Shown one piece after another: positions 1 through 8,516 of a stretch of 64,000 nucleotides of DNA. The stretch covers positions 1 through 64,000 of the forward strand of contig JBGANS010000010.1 in assembly GCA_044222195.1 (NCBI GenBank), written 5' to 3'. Every line of letters starts with the position of its first letter. Within the stretch, counting starts at the first letter, position 1. The DNA comes from JAHBXE01 sp044222195 (GTDB lineage Bacteria > Planctomycetota > Phycisphaerae > Phycisphaerales > UBA1924). Below the pieces are notes generated by a model. That model was given only the letters and a program-made list of their open reading frames with translations, did not search any database and was not told the DNA's origin. Both the position numbers and the translations under genes were made by a program.

Positions 1-1353
1 TCCCCCACCGCCGGAGCCTCGCCCGCCCCCCGGCCCGAGTTTCGCATCGAGCGTCTTTCCGTATCCGGCCTCGACTTCCACTTTGACGACCGCGCCGTCG
101 ACCCGCCCGTCTCCATCCCCTTCACCGCACTCGACGCCGAGTTCCGCGGCCTCTCCTCGCTCATCCTCGAGCGCGAACGCCCCGTTCGATTCACCTATTC
201 GCTTTCCTCCGGCAAAGTTACCCTCCCTTCCGTCAAAGACCCCGCGACAACCGAGGAACGCAACTTCTTCTCCCAATGCCTCGGCAACGGAACACTGGCC
301 CTCTATCCACAGCCCCGCGGCCGCGCCCTCATCGCCATTTCCGGCGTCGAACTCACCGCGCTCCGCGGCCTCGCCCACGCCGCGGGCGCCTCCGTCGGCG
401 GCGGCACCTTCGACGCCCGGATCAATCTCCGGGCCACCGACGAAGGCGCCGTCAAGACCCGTGCCCAGTTCATCCTCACCGACCTCCGCTACGCCGAGCC
501 CGCCAGCGGTCCCGTCCAGCGATACATGGCCCTCCCCATGCCCATCGACGCCGCCATCGCCGCCGTCGAAGCCCCCGACGGCTCCATCACCATTTCGGTC
601 GATCCCACGCTCGACCAGCGCGGCCTGACCACCGGCAAACTCGTCAGCGCCGTCGCCGCCGCCGCCGGCCAGGTCGTCGCCACCGCCGTCATCAGCGCCC
701 CCGCGAAAATCGTCTCGGGCTTCGCCGGCCTTTTCGGCGGAAGCGACGATCCCGCCCAGTGGGTCGAGGATGCCCCCATCTCTCTCGCCTACCCCCGCGG
801 CATCACTGTGCTCGCCGCAGCCGAGCTCGCCGCGCTCCACGACGTGCTCGACCTCGCCCGCACGCGCACCGACATCCAGGTTGCGATCGAGCACCAGCTC
901 GGCGCCGCCGACGCCGCCCTCACCTCGCAGCGCGCCAACCCCTCCCCCGGCCAAGCCGCCTCCCTGGCACAGGACCTGCGCCAACGCCGCGCCGCACTCG
1001 TCGCCTCGCGCGTCGAAGCACTCTCTCCGGCATCGGCATGGGCGCTCGGCGTGGACCGCAACCCCTCAGGCCGCGACCACCTCCGGACGCTGAGCGCCGA
1101 GCTCGCTGATCTGGAAGACTCCATGGACCTGCTCTACTCACTCCAGGGACCCGGCGCCGAAGCACTCAAGGCCCGCCGCGCCCGTGCCGCCGCGCTCGAA
1201 CTCATCGACGAGCGCATGGCCTCGGTCCGTCGCGATGTGGACCGCCTCGGAGGAACCCAGGGCGCCTCCCGAATCGCCGTCGCCGTCGGCAAACCGGTCG
1301 CGGGATCGACGGATCAGTCGCAGCTGGTGATCCGCATCCGTCGCAAGAAGTAG
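1..1353 (+). CDS. DUF748 (AsmA-like) domain protein, 3' part
   Basis: The reading frame is open from the first base, so the 5' end lies outside the window; 450 residues are visible. The first ~55 visible residues contain a stretch like FHFDDRAVDPP followed by LDAEFRGLSS, the pattern of DUF748 proteins, large envelope proteins distantly related to AsmA that are thought to span the periplasm. Roughly residues 175-250 hold the 'PMPIDAAIAAVE...DGSI' segment also seen in that family. The C-terminal third is helical, Ala/Arg-rich and probably coiled-coil. It converges with the SecA-like gene with a 22-bp gap. Family assignment is by motif memory; substrate and role (lipid transport or envelope integrity) are inferred from the family. 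Confidence 0.7.
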   Translation, partial: SPTAGASPAPRPEFRIERLSVSGLDFHFDDRAVDPPVSIPFTALDAEFRGLSSLILERERPVRFTYSLSSGKVTLPSVKDPATTEERNFFSQCLGNGTLALYPQPRGRALIAISGVELTALRGLAHAAGASVGGGTFDARINLRATDEGAVKTRAQFILTDLRYAEPASGPVQRYMALPMPIDAAIAAVEAPDGSITISVDPTLDQRGLTTGKLVSAVAAAAGQVVATAVISAPAKIVSGFAGLFGGSDDPAQWVEDAPISLAYPRGITVLAAAELAALHDVLDLARTRTDIQVAIEHQLGAADAALTSQRANPSPGQAASLAQDLRQRRAALVASRVEALSPASAWALGVDRNPSGRDHLRTLSAELADLEDSMDLLYSLQGPGAEALKARRARAAALELIDERMASVRRDVDRLGGTQGASRIAVAVGKPVAGSTDQSQLVIRIRRKK

Positions 1354-1375
1354 GTCCTCTGTTCTCGAGCCGCCG

Positions 1376-3379
1376 CTACATGCCCGGCAGATGCTTCTCG
1401 ATCCAATGATCCTGCTTCATCACCCCCCCGCGTCCCCGCCGCGCCCGCGATTCTGAATCCCTCTGCGCCAGCCGGAACAGTCTCACCGCCGCCGCCTTCG
1501 CCGCGCCGCCAAGTTCTTCGCCCCCGCCCAAGGCCTTGACCAGCCCTGCCGCCCGACGCGCATGCAGCCGGACGAGTTCATCCTCCAGCGAAAGAAAGAT
1601 CTGCGCCGACCCCGGGTCCCCCTGCCGCCCGGCCCGCCCGATGAACTGCCGGTCGATTCGCTTGGCCCCGTGCATCTCCGTCAAGATCACGTGCAGCCCG
1701 CCCGCACCGATCGCCTCCGTGTCCGGCTTGATGTCCGTCCCCCGCCCCGCCATGTTCGTCGCGACCACGATCGAGGCCGGCGGCGTTCCCTTCCCGCCCC
1801 GCCCCGCATCCGCGATCAGCTCCGCCTCTTCCTTGTCGAAGTTCGCGTTGAGCACCTTGTGGGCCAGCCCCCTCGCGCCCAGCTTCCCCGACAGGTGCTC
1901 CGACGCCTCGATCGACCGCGTCCCCACCAGCACCGGCCGCCCCGCCTCGTGCAGGTCCGCCACCGACTTCGCGATCGCGTTCCACTTCGCCTCCGCCGTA
2001 CGGAAAATCCGCACCGGCCACTGCTCGCGGATCATCGGCCGATTGGTCGGCACGGCCATCACCGGCCGCGTGTACACCCGCTCCATCTCCCTCGTCGCAT
2101 CCGCCGCCGTTCCCGTCATCCCGCACAGAAACGGGTAGCTCCGGAAAAACCGCTGAAAACTCATCCGGGCCATCGTCTCGCGGTCGGCCGTGACCTCCAC
2201 CTTCTCCTTCGCCTCGACCGCCTGGTGCAGCCCGTGCTCCCAGTTCCGGTCCGGCAGGAGCCGACCCGTGTACTCATCCACGATCACGATCCGGCCATCC
2301 ACGATCTGGTACTGGTGCCCCTTCAGATAGCAGTGCCGCGCGATCAGCGCCTGGCGGATCAGTTCCTCCGCCCGCCGCCGCGCCTTCCAGATCGGCTCGT
2401 CCGCCTGCGCAAACATCTGCGAACACCGGTGCTCGCCCCGGTCTTTGAGCTCCGCACGCTTCCGCAGGTGATCGATCGCGTAGTCCGGCCCCTCGTCCAG
2501 CGCCGCCGCGATCGTCGCCGCCCGCCGGTACACCTCCGCCATCTCGTCGGTCCGCCGCGCCCTCGCGATGATCAGCGGCACCACGCCCTCATCGATCAGC
2601 ACCGCATCCGCCTCATCCACCAGCGCCGCCTGCAAGCCCGGGATCATCGGCCCCGCACCCGCCTCGCCCGACGCGATCAGCGACTGCCGCCCCGCCCACG
2701 GCGTCGCCTGCGGCCCCATCCTGATCAAGTCCCGAAGCCAGTCCGCCGTGATCTGCTTGGGCGTCCCGTACACGATCGCGCGCGAATACATGTCGAACCG
2801 CTCGGCCTGCCCCATCTCCTGCTGGATCGCGCCCACCCGAAGCAGGCACCTTCTATAGATAGCCTCGCGCGACGCCGCATCCCGCCGCGCCAGGTAGTCG
2901 TTCACCGTGAACACGTGCAGGTGCCGCCGGTGCCACGCGATCAGCGGCGCGGCGATCGACCCCGTCAACGTCTTCCCCTCCCCCGTCAGCATCTGCACGA
3001 TCCGCCCGTGATACAGCGCCAGCGCCCCCATCAGTTGGACCGGGTACGCCTCTTCCCCGGTAAGCCTCCGGGCCACCTCGCGCACGATCGCCAGCCCGCG
3101 CCGAACAAGCTCCGCCGAGTGCCGCCCGCGTACGAACGACTCTCGCGTCTCTGAGATGATCTGGTCGAGCGCCGCCTCCGAATGGTTCCGCACATCCGGC
3201 GCTAGCGCATCAACCTGCTCCGCCTCAGCCCGTAGCCACGACAACGTCACCCGCCGCGCCTCAACCAGCATCGCGGCCCGCGCCGCGATGACATCAAACC
3301 CCTTGGGCACCTCAGACCTGCGGCGCCGACTCCGGACGGAGTCGAAGAGGGCGGAGTATCTGGTCAATGCTTGGGACAT
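1376..3379 (-). CDS. Short SecA-like ATPase (accessory SecA)
   Basis: 667 residues with the full SecA motor: Walker A LTGEGKT (131-137), VNDYLARRD (159-167), Walker B DEADAVLIDE (255-264), the preprotein-crosslinking segment ending KGHQYQIVDGRIVIVDEYTGR (~353-373), GMTGTA (420-425), TNMAGRGTDI (541-550) and IGRAGRQGDPG (580-590). After the last helicase motif only ~75 residues remain. Most of the helical scaffold/wing region and the zinc-binding C-tail of housekeeping SecA (~900 residues) are therefore missing. The start at 3379 begins MSQALTRYSA; an upstream in-frame extension to 3457 only translates the repeat end of the adjacent cassette. The start has no Shine-Dalgarno sequence. It is last in an operon with HlyD-type and M50 proteins, so it probably energises a dedicated export or assembly step rather than general secretion (inference). 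Confidence 0.85.
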   Translation of the reverse strand: MSQALTRYSALFDSVRSRRRRSEVPKGFDVIAARAAMLVEARRVTLSWLRAEAEQVDALAPDVRNHSEAALDQIISETRESFVRGRHSAELVRRGLAIVREVARRLTGEEAYPVQLMGALALYHGRIVQMLTGEGKTLTGSIAAPLIAWHRRHLHVFTVNDYLARRDAASREAIYRRCLLRVGAIQQEMGQAERFDMYSRAIVYGTPKQITADWLRDLIRMGPQATPWAGRQSLIASGEAGAGPMIPGLQAALVDEADAVLIDEGVVPLIIARARRTDEMAEVYRRAATIAAALDEGPDYAIDHLRKRAELKDRGEHRCSQMFAQADEPIWKARRRAEELIRQALIARHCYLKGHQYQIVDGRIVIVDEYTGRLLPDRNWEHGLHQAVEAKEKVEVTADRETMARMSFQRFFRSYPFLCGMTGTAADATREMERVYTRPVMAVPTNRPMIREQWPVRIFRTAEAKWNAIAKSVADLHEAGRPVLVGTRSIEASEHLSGKLGARGLAHKVLNANFDKEEAELIADAGRGGKGTPPASIVVATNMAGRGTDIKPDTEAIGAGGLHVILTEMHGAKRIDRQFIGRAGRQGDPGSAQIFLSLEDELVRLHARRAAGLVKALGGGEELGGAAKAAAVRLFRLAQRDSESRARRGRGGVMKQDHWIEKHLPGM

Positions 3380-3839
3380 GGTCAAAGGGCCAAATAGCAA
3401 AGGGCCAAATGGCAAATCAAGAGGCCTTCTTGCGAGTTTTCGACACCATCGATCCAAGGATTAACTTGAGCTCTTTCGCTTCTGTCTGGAGCGATGACAA
3501 TCGTTCGGGCTGGATCCATCGCCTACGGCCAACGAGTCGTAGCCAGAAACGAGTCTCGTTGATTTCTTTGATAGCGATGCACAAAGTCTTCGCAAAGTCT
3601 GCTCTGCTCATGGCTTCGTCGGCTTCGAATGTGTTGGCGCCTACGGAGGTGCCGCTGCCCATCATCTGATCCACAACGCGATTCAGTTTCTTCTGGCCGG
3701 AAAGCGATTCAGCAACATCTACAACTCGATCGCAGAACTTCTCGATCCTCGCAAGAAAGTCTTCGCTCAATCGCCCCATCGCGACCTCCACTTCACCCCT
3801 CCGAATTTGCCATTTGGCCCTTTGCCATTTGGCCATTTC
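3380..3839 (-). mobile_element. Four-helix-bundle gene cassette 1 with inverted repeat ends
   Basis: This interval lies between the stop codon of the M50 gene (3840-3842) and the start codon of the SecA-like gene (3377-3379) with almost no other sequence. Both ends consist of short iterations of GGCCAAA/GGCAAAT: 3382-3415 on one side and 3812-3838, inverted, on the other. They could pair into a long stem around the single gene inside. No transposase is present. Such genes are known as intervening sequences in 23S rRNA; here one sits as a free cassette in a protein operon. The boundaries are read by eye. Confidence 0.5.
3417..3779 (-). CDS. Four-helix bundle protein (23S rRNA IVS / S23 type)
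   Basis: About 120 residues of the S23/IVS family (PF05635-like): an N-terminal helix MGRLSEDFLARIEKF, a central SGTSVGANTFEADEA block equivalent to the family's 'S.. .NI.EG' turn, and KTLCIAIKEINETRFWLRL typical of the third helix. The start at 3779 is chosen because GGAGG lies five bases upstream; a longer reading to 3836 would only translate the terminal repeat. The protein has no established biochemical role and structures show a pentameric helical bundle. It lies in the operon orientation between the M50 and SecA-like genes, so it is probably co-transcribed. A second, divergent member is at 6063-6464. Confidence 0.8.
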   Translation of the reverse strand: MGRLSEDFLARIEKFCDRVVDVAESLSGQKKLNRVVDQMMGSGTSVGANTFEADEAMSRADFAKTLCIAIKEINETRFWLRLVGRRRWIQPERLSSLQTEAKELKLILGSMVSKTRKKAS

Positions 3840-6020
3840 TCAAATATCCGCCCTCCCCTGCAGCAGTTTCTCAAACCGATGCCACCATTGAGCGAGCAAC
3901 GGCTTACTCGGCAACGTAAACCGCACCGTCACCCGCTCTCCCGGCACGCCCTGCCACGGTGTTCCGTCGATCGCCGGCGCCTCGACATACACCGTGAACT
4001 CGCTCGTCTTGGTCGCCAGCCCCTTCTGGTCCTGCGGGTCGTTCTCCACCGAGCCACCGCCCTGGAACGCGAGCGCGGCATGCGGAACCCGCCGGGCCCC
4101 CGCCGGAACGATCCGGATCGCTCCTCCCCGGACCACCTCGTACGGCTTGGCCACCGACCGCATCTCGACCGTGTACTCCCCGCTGGGCAGCTCGATCAGC
4201 GGCTGCGCCTTGGATGTGTCCATCGTCGCCGCGACGCGGATGTGGTCGGTGTCCACCACCTCGCACAGCAGCTGCCCGCGATGGACAAACGCGCCCGCGA
4301 ACTCTCCGGGGTCGCGCCCCCCGACTCCGCCGACCAGCACCCCGTCATGCGGCGACCGCACTTCGAGCTTGCTCTGCAGGTCCAGCAGCGTCGCCAGGGT
4401 CTTCTGATTCGTCTCGATCACCTTTCTCGCCACCTGCGCAGCACCCGCATCCGAGGCCGTATACATCCGCTCTCTCGACTCGGCCTCCGCGAGCTGCGCC
4501 CGCGTCGTCTCGATCCCGAACCGGATGCTCGGCGACTCGCATGTCACGATCACTTCGCCCGCCCGAACACGCTCCCCCAGCCTCTTGTGCACCGTCGCGA
4601 CCGTTCCGTTGGTCCCGAAAAACACGCCCGACCGGTTCACGCTCTCCACCACGCCCGACGCACGCCGATGGTCCGGCGCACGGACCATCCCCAGGCCCAC
4701 CCACGCCAACCCCGCGATCGCCACGCTCGTCGCGATCGCCCGCACCCGGTGCTCCGCCACCTGCGGCCCCGTCGCCAGCCAGTGCACGAACTTCCCGATC
4801 GGGATCATGAACCACGCCGCGGCCGACCAGATCGCCAGGACCACGCCGATCGCGAAGAACTGACCCATCACGTACAGCGTGATCGTGAAGAACAGCAGCA
4901 CGCGGTACGCCATCGCCATCGCGCCGTACACGATCAGGATCCACCGCTCGGTGGGGTTGGTCGTCGGCGGCCTGATGTTCTCGCACCGGTAGATCACCTT
5001 CTGCGCCAGGTGCTGCAGCATCTTGGTGCTGCGGTTCATCAGGTTGGGCACCTCGAGCAGGTCCGACAGGATGTAGTACCCGTCAAATCGCATCAGCGGG
5101 TTGGCGTTGAAAAACACCGTCGACACGCTCGCCGTCAGCATCGCGTTGAACGCGAGCTGCTTCATCTGTGCGTCGGGCGCGTGGATGAACAGGTGCACCG
5201 CCGCCGACGCGATCGCCAGCTCGAAGATCATCCCCCCCGCCCCCACCGCCATCCTCTGCCACTTGCTCCCGAACGACCACGCGCTCGATGCATCCACGTA
5301 CGGCGAGGGGATCATCACCAGCAGCATCACGCCGAACTCCGGCACCTGCCCGCCAAACCGCTTGCAGATCACCCCGTGCCCGGTCTCGTGGATCGCTTTC
5401 ACCAGCACGAAGATCACGCTCAGCCAGAGAATGTTCGCCGGCGCCATCGACGTCTTGAACATCGCCTGCAGCTCATCCCAGTGCGGGACGATCGAGTAGA
5501 CGCCAAAGGCGACCCACGCCGCCCACAGCACAAACCCCCACCTGTTCAGCAGCGGCCGCAGGATCGGCTCCAGCCAGGAAAGATACCGGTCCGGGTTGAA
5601 CAGCCGCAGCCGGAAGTACATCAGCCCGATCGCCTGCTGCGCGATCCGCCGTTTGGTCCGGTCCCGCCCGCGCGACAGAAGCTGTTCCGTCTCCGGCGCG
5701 GCATCGATCGCCAGCAGGTTCGAGTTGTACATCTGCCCCAGCAGTTCGATCACTTCCTGCTGCGTCGGCGCCCCATCCCCGTGATTCCCCAGCGACACAT
5801 CCCACACTTCTTCAACGGTTCGCTGGCCATCCAGCAGCCCGACAAACTCATACCCCACCGGGCTCAGCCGGTAGAACTGGTTCGACGCCGGATCGTGCGC
5901 CACGTGCCAGCGCCGCCCGCGATAGTGCTGCCGCGTGATCTGCACGTGCGGCCGCAACCGAGGCTTCAACGCCCGAACACGGTGCCAGAGAGGACTGAAT
6001 GTGGGACGTTCGTTAGCCAT
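3840..6020 (-). CDS. PqqD-like / M50 metallopeptidase / HlyD fusion membrane protein
   Basis: 726 residues with three modules. Residues ~30-110 resemble a PqqD-type winged-helix peptide-binding domain (FYRLSPVGYEFVGLLDG). Residues ~155-450 form a polytopic membrane domain with the zinc motif HETGH (211-215) and the second site NANPLMRFDGYY (305-316), both characteristic of site-2-type M50 proteases. Residues ~455-726 form an HlyD/biotinyl-lipoyl-like hairpin and barrel on the far side of the membrane. This matches the 'putative peptide zinc metalloprotease' family, often found with HlyD proteins and peptide export systems. It could cleave or thread a peptide while its C-terminus docks with the adaptor at 8517-9428. 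The start at 6020 abuts cassette 2 and has no visible Shine-Dalgarno sequence. Confidence 0.85.
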   Translation of the reverse strand: MANERPTFSPLWHRVRALKPRLRPHVQITRQHYRGRRWHVAHDPASNQFYRLSPVGYEFVGLLDGQRTVEEVWDVSLGNHGDGAPTQQEVIELLGQMYNSNLLAIDAAPETEQLLSRGRDRTKRRIAQQAIGLMYFRLRLFNPDRYLSWLEPILRPLLNRWGFVLWAAWVAFGVYSIVPHWDELQAMFKTSMAPANILWLSVIFVLVKAIHETGHGVICKRFGGQVPEFGVMLLVMIPSPYVDASSAWSFGSKWQRMAVGAGGMIFELAIASAAVHLFIHAPDAQMKQLAFNAMLTASVSTVFFNANPLMRFDGYYILSDLLEVPNLMNRSTKMLQHLAQKVIYRCENIRPPTTNPTERWILIVYGAMAMAYRVLLFFTITLYVMGQFFAIGVVLAIWSAAAWFMIPIGKFVHWLATGPQVAEHRVRAIATSVAIAGLAWVGLGMVRAPDHRRASGVVESVNRSGVFFGTNGTVATVHKRLGERVRAGEVIVTCESPSIRFGIETTRAQLAEAESRERMYTASDAGAAQVARKVIETNQKTLATLLDLQSKLEVRSPHDGVLVGGVGGRDPGEFAGAFVHRGQLLCEVVDTDHIRVAATMDTSKAQPLIELPSGEYTVEMRSVAKPYEVVRGGAIRIVPAGARRVPHAALAFQGGGSVENDPQDQKGLATKTSEFTVYVEAPAIDGTPWQGVPGERVTVRFTLPSKPLLAQWWHRFEKLLQGRADI

Positions 6021-6502
6021 GGCGGAAGGAAAAAAGGCACAAAGGGACGAAGGGACGCAGTGTCACGGGGCACCCCGTTCTTGGTCGCACTTGCGTTCAA
6101 GGCTCCGGATCAACCCTTGAATGACACGGTCGGTCTCTGACAAGAGGCTGGTCAGGGCGTCGGTGGGTTCGATCATTTCAAGCCCACGCGCGAGCTCAAC
6201 TTGGGTCTGGAGTTCCGCGAGAGAGCCTCGCGACGTGCGAAGGAACCGAACGTAATCCTGCGTCGTTCCTCGTGCATAACCCTCCGCAATGTTGGACGGA
6301 ATCGACACCGCGCTCCGGCGCAACTGGCTTGTGAGCCCGTACCTCTCTTCTGTGGGAATCGACTTGGTCACCCGATACACCTCGTAAGCAAGCGACATTC
6401 CGCGCTGCCAAGCAATCAAGTCTCGAAAGGTACGGATGACAGGGGTTGACTCATCGTTCGCCACTTCGTGCCTCCGTCCCTTCGTCCCTCCGTCCCTTCT
6501 GC
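6021..6502 (-). mobile_element. Four-helix-bundle gene cassette 2 with inverted repeat ends
   Basis: It fills the space between the stop codon of the GAF-HlyD gene (6503-6505) and the start codon of the M50 gene (6018-6020). The ends are iterations of GGGACGAA/GGGACGGA: 6037-6058 on one side and, inverted, 6466-6497 on the other. The repeat unit differs from that of cassette 1, but the organisation is the same: purine-rich short tandem units in inverted orientation around one four-helix-bundle gene, with no transposase. The distal arm also supplies the Shine-Dalgarno sequence of the internal gene. The boundaries are read by eye. Confidence 0.5.
6063..6464 (-). CDS. Four-helix bundle protein (23S rRNA IVS / S23 type)
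   Basis: 133 residues that match the S23/IVS family well: FRDLIAWQRGMSLAYEVYR near the N-terminus, LTSQLRRSAVSIPSNIAEG in the middle (the family's signature turn) and RFLRTSRGSLAELQTQVELA in the third helix. The GTG at 6464 is favoured as start because GGAGG sits six bases upstream, inside the cassette's end repeat; the ATG at 6509 would translate that repeat. Function is unknown. It is only distantly similar to the gene at 3417-3779, so the two cassettes were probably acquired independently rather than by recent duplication. Confidence 0.85.
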   Translation of the reverse strand: MANDESTPVIRTFRDLIAWQRGMSLAYEVYRVTKSIPTEERYGLTSQLRRSAVSIPSNIAEGYARGTTQDYVRFLRTSRGSLAELQTQVELARGLEMIEPTDALTSLLSETDRVIQGLIRSLERKCDQERGAP

Positions 6503-8500
6503 CTACCACCAGAGCCAGAGCCGGAGCTGATCTCGAATTCTCCTTGTGCCGATGTCGAGCAGCGTCCGCCTCCCCGTGTCGAGCTTCACAAACCCTTCCA
6601 TTCCAGGCCGCAGCGCCCCCGTCTGCTTCGCATCATCTGAGAGCCGGCACCGCACCTCGAACGAGTTCTTCCCATCTTTCGGTTGCGCCAGAGGCACAAT
6701 CCGCTCCACGATCACGGGCAGCTTGTCCGCCGGCGCCGCCCTCGTCGCGACGTGCCCGAGCGTCGCCGCACCACCGCCGCCGACCTCATCACGGATCAGC
6801 GCAATGTCCCGGTCGCTCACGCGCGCGATCACGATCATGTCGCTCATCGGCGCAATTTGGAACACCGCATCCCCCATCTTCCCCGACGCCCCCACCTTGT
6901 CCTGCAGATCGCCCGCGATGATCGTCCCCGTGATCGGCGAAGTCACCGCCGACCGTTCGATGTCAAACTCCGCGCTGCGCAGCTTCGCCGCGGCCTGATC
7001 CGCCCGCCGATCCGCCTGCACGGCCTCTCCCAGCTTCCCCGCCTTGCGGTTCCCGTCCGCCTCGGCTTCCGCCTGCGCTTTCTGCGCGCGGGCCTCGATC
7101 GCCTGTAGCTCCGCCTGCATCGTGTCCATCCTGAAGAGCACTTCGCCCTTCTGGACCACCCGCCCCGGCGCAATCCCCTCGCCCAGCGTCTCGATCACGC
7201 CGTCAAAAGGCAACGAAATCGTGTGCCTCACCCGCGCCTGCACCTCCATCGGAGACTGCACGCGATACGGCACCCGCACAAACGTCACGATGATCCCCGC
7301 GATCAGCAGCAGCACGCCCACCATCTTCCACACCGTGTGCCGCGGCCCCACGAACCACGCGCCGCCCTTGACCGTCGACACCCACGCCCGCGCCGCGACC
7401 GTCCGATCGTCGGAACGGCGGACCGCCAGCGTCGGCGAAACCAGGTCCAGCGCCGACTGCACCAGCTCGATCGAACCGATATCCGCCGGGCCCTCCGCCG
7501 TGGACTCGACCGTCACCACGCCGATGACCTTGTCGTTCTCCCGCAGCGGGAACGAGACCACCTTCAGTCTCGCATCCGACGCCGCCAGTTCGCGATGCGA
7601 GTGCGTGATCGCCTGCGACAGCAGCACATCCCCCGCCGGTGCGCCGGCCCTTCCCGGGCCCGCCTCGCCGTGCGCCGGCGGCGCCGGGTACAGCACCGGC
7701 TGCTCCTGATCGAGGCACTCATCCATCGCGGCCTCGATCTTCTGCACCATCGCCATCCGCCGATCGATGTGCTCGGTGTCGCTGATCGCGACGCAGCGCA
7801 CAGCGCCCGACGACTTGATCCCGCGGACCCAGCCGACCGCCACGCGATCGGCCCGGATGTGGCGCGACAGGTCGTTGGCGAGTTGGATCACCGAGCCGCG
7901 GAAGTTGGACGAGGTGTTGATCGACGCGATGAGCTTCGCGGCGAGATCAAGCGCCGCGGATGCGGACTTCACCCGCAGGAGCTGCTGCCGGACGCTGTGC
8001 AGGTTGGTGTACCCGGCGAGGACTTCCACCATGGCGGTCGTCGTCTGCAGGGCCTGGCGCGATCTTGGGTCGATCAGGAGCGTGATGACGCCGCGGGGGC
8101 CGGTGGACTCGGGCGCACTCTGGACGGGGACAGCGACGATGGAGCCCTTCTCGCTCTCGTCGTAGAACGTCGATGTCGCGGACTTTTCCATCCCGAACAC
8201 GCGTACTTGGTTGGAGTCCGCGGCGGACCGCGCGGCGGACTTGACCTCGCTCGCGGCTTCGATCGCGCCGACGGGCTGGGCGTCGGCGCCCGGGGGCCAC
8301 GTGAGCGCGGCGCGCGGCTCGGGCGATTGCTCGCCCTCGGCGCGATCGACGGAGAACAGGACGGCCTGCTTGGCGCCGGAGACCTGGCCGAGAACGCTGA
8401 GGAGGCGGGCGAGGAAGACGCGGTCGTCGGGCGCGGCGGCGGCGAGTTCGGCGACCACACGCTGCCACCCTGGTGTCTTGACGCTGGACAGATCGATCAC
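6503..8500 (-). CDS. GAF-domain / HlyD membrane fusion protein
   Basis: About 665 residues. The N-terminal ~350 residues are soluble and contain GAF-like folds (for example LRENDKVIGVVTVES before the membrane segment). One transmembrane helix follows (MVGVLLLIAGIIVTFV), then an HlyD-type periplasmic part: a barrel half (ISLPFDGVIETLGEG), a coiled coil rich in Ala/Glu/Lys, and the returning barrel (SPITGTIIAGDLQDKVG). A cytoplasmic sensor domain is thus joined to a membrane-fusion arm. The GTG start at 8500 is preferred because CGGAG lies about nine bases upstream and it avoids the 53-bp overlap implied by the ATG at 8569. It lies 16 bp after the adaptor gene, so the two are surely one operon. 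No ABC or RND pump is encoded nearby. Confidence 0.8.
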   Translation of the reverse strand: MIDLSSVKTPGWQRVVAELAAAAPDDRVFLARLLSVLGQVSGAKQAVLFSVDRAEGEQSPEPRAALTWPPGADAQPVGAIEAASEVKSAARSAADSNQVRVFGMEKSATSTFYDESEKGSIVAVPVQSAPESTGPRGVITLLIDPRSRQALQTTTAMVEVLAGYTNLHSVRQQLLRVKSASAALDLAAKLIASINTSSNFRGSVIQLANDLSRHIRADRVAVGWVRGIKSSGAVRCVAISDTEHIDRRMAMVQKIEAAMDECLDQEQPVLYPAPPAHGEAGPGRAGAPAGDVLLSQAITHSHRELAASDARLKVVSFPLRENDKVIGVVTVESTAEGPADIGSIELVQSALDLVSPTLAVRRSDDRTVAARAWVSTVKGGAWFVGPRHTVWKMVGVLLLIAGIIVTFVRVPYRVQSPMEVQARVRHTISLPFDGVIETLGEGIAPGRVVQKGEVLFRMDTMQAELQAIEARAQKAQAEAEADGNRKAGKLGEAVQADRRADQAAAKLRSAEFDIERSAVTSPITGTIIAGDLQDKVGASGKMGDAVFQIAPMSDMIVIARVSDRDIALIRDEVGGGGAATLGHVATRAAPADKLPVIVERIVPLAQPKDGKNSFEVRCRLSDDAKQTGALRPGMEGFVKLDTGRRTLLDIGTRRIRDQLRLWLWW

Positions 8501-8516
8501 GCGGATTGCTCCGGAC

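Noticed and set aside
526..1353. A complete short gene starting at ATG 526
   Set aside because: The same frame is open from base 1 with family-like sequence (DUF748), so this is the 3' part of a longer gene.
3380..3839. Short regularly iterated units resembling a CRISPR or phage attachment site
   Set aside because: The units are 7-8 bp, contiguous and without spacers, and are inverted at the two ends of one gene; no cas or integrase gene is present.
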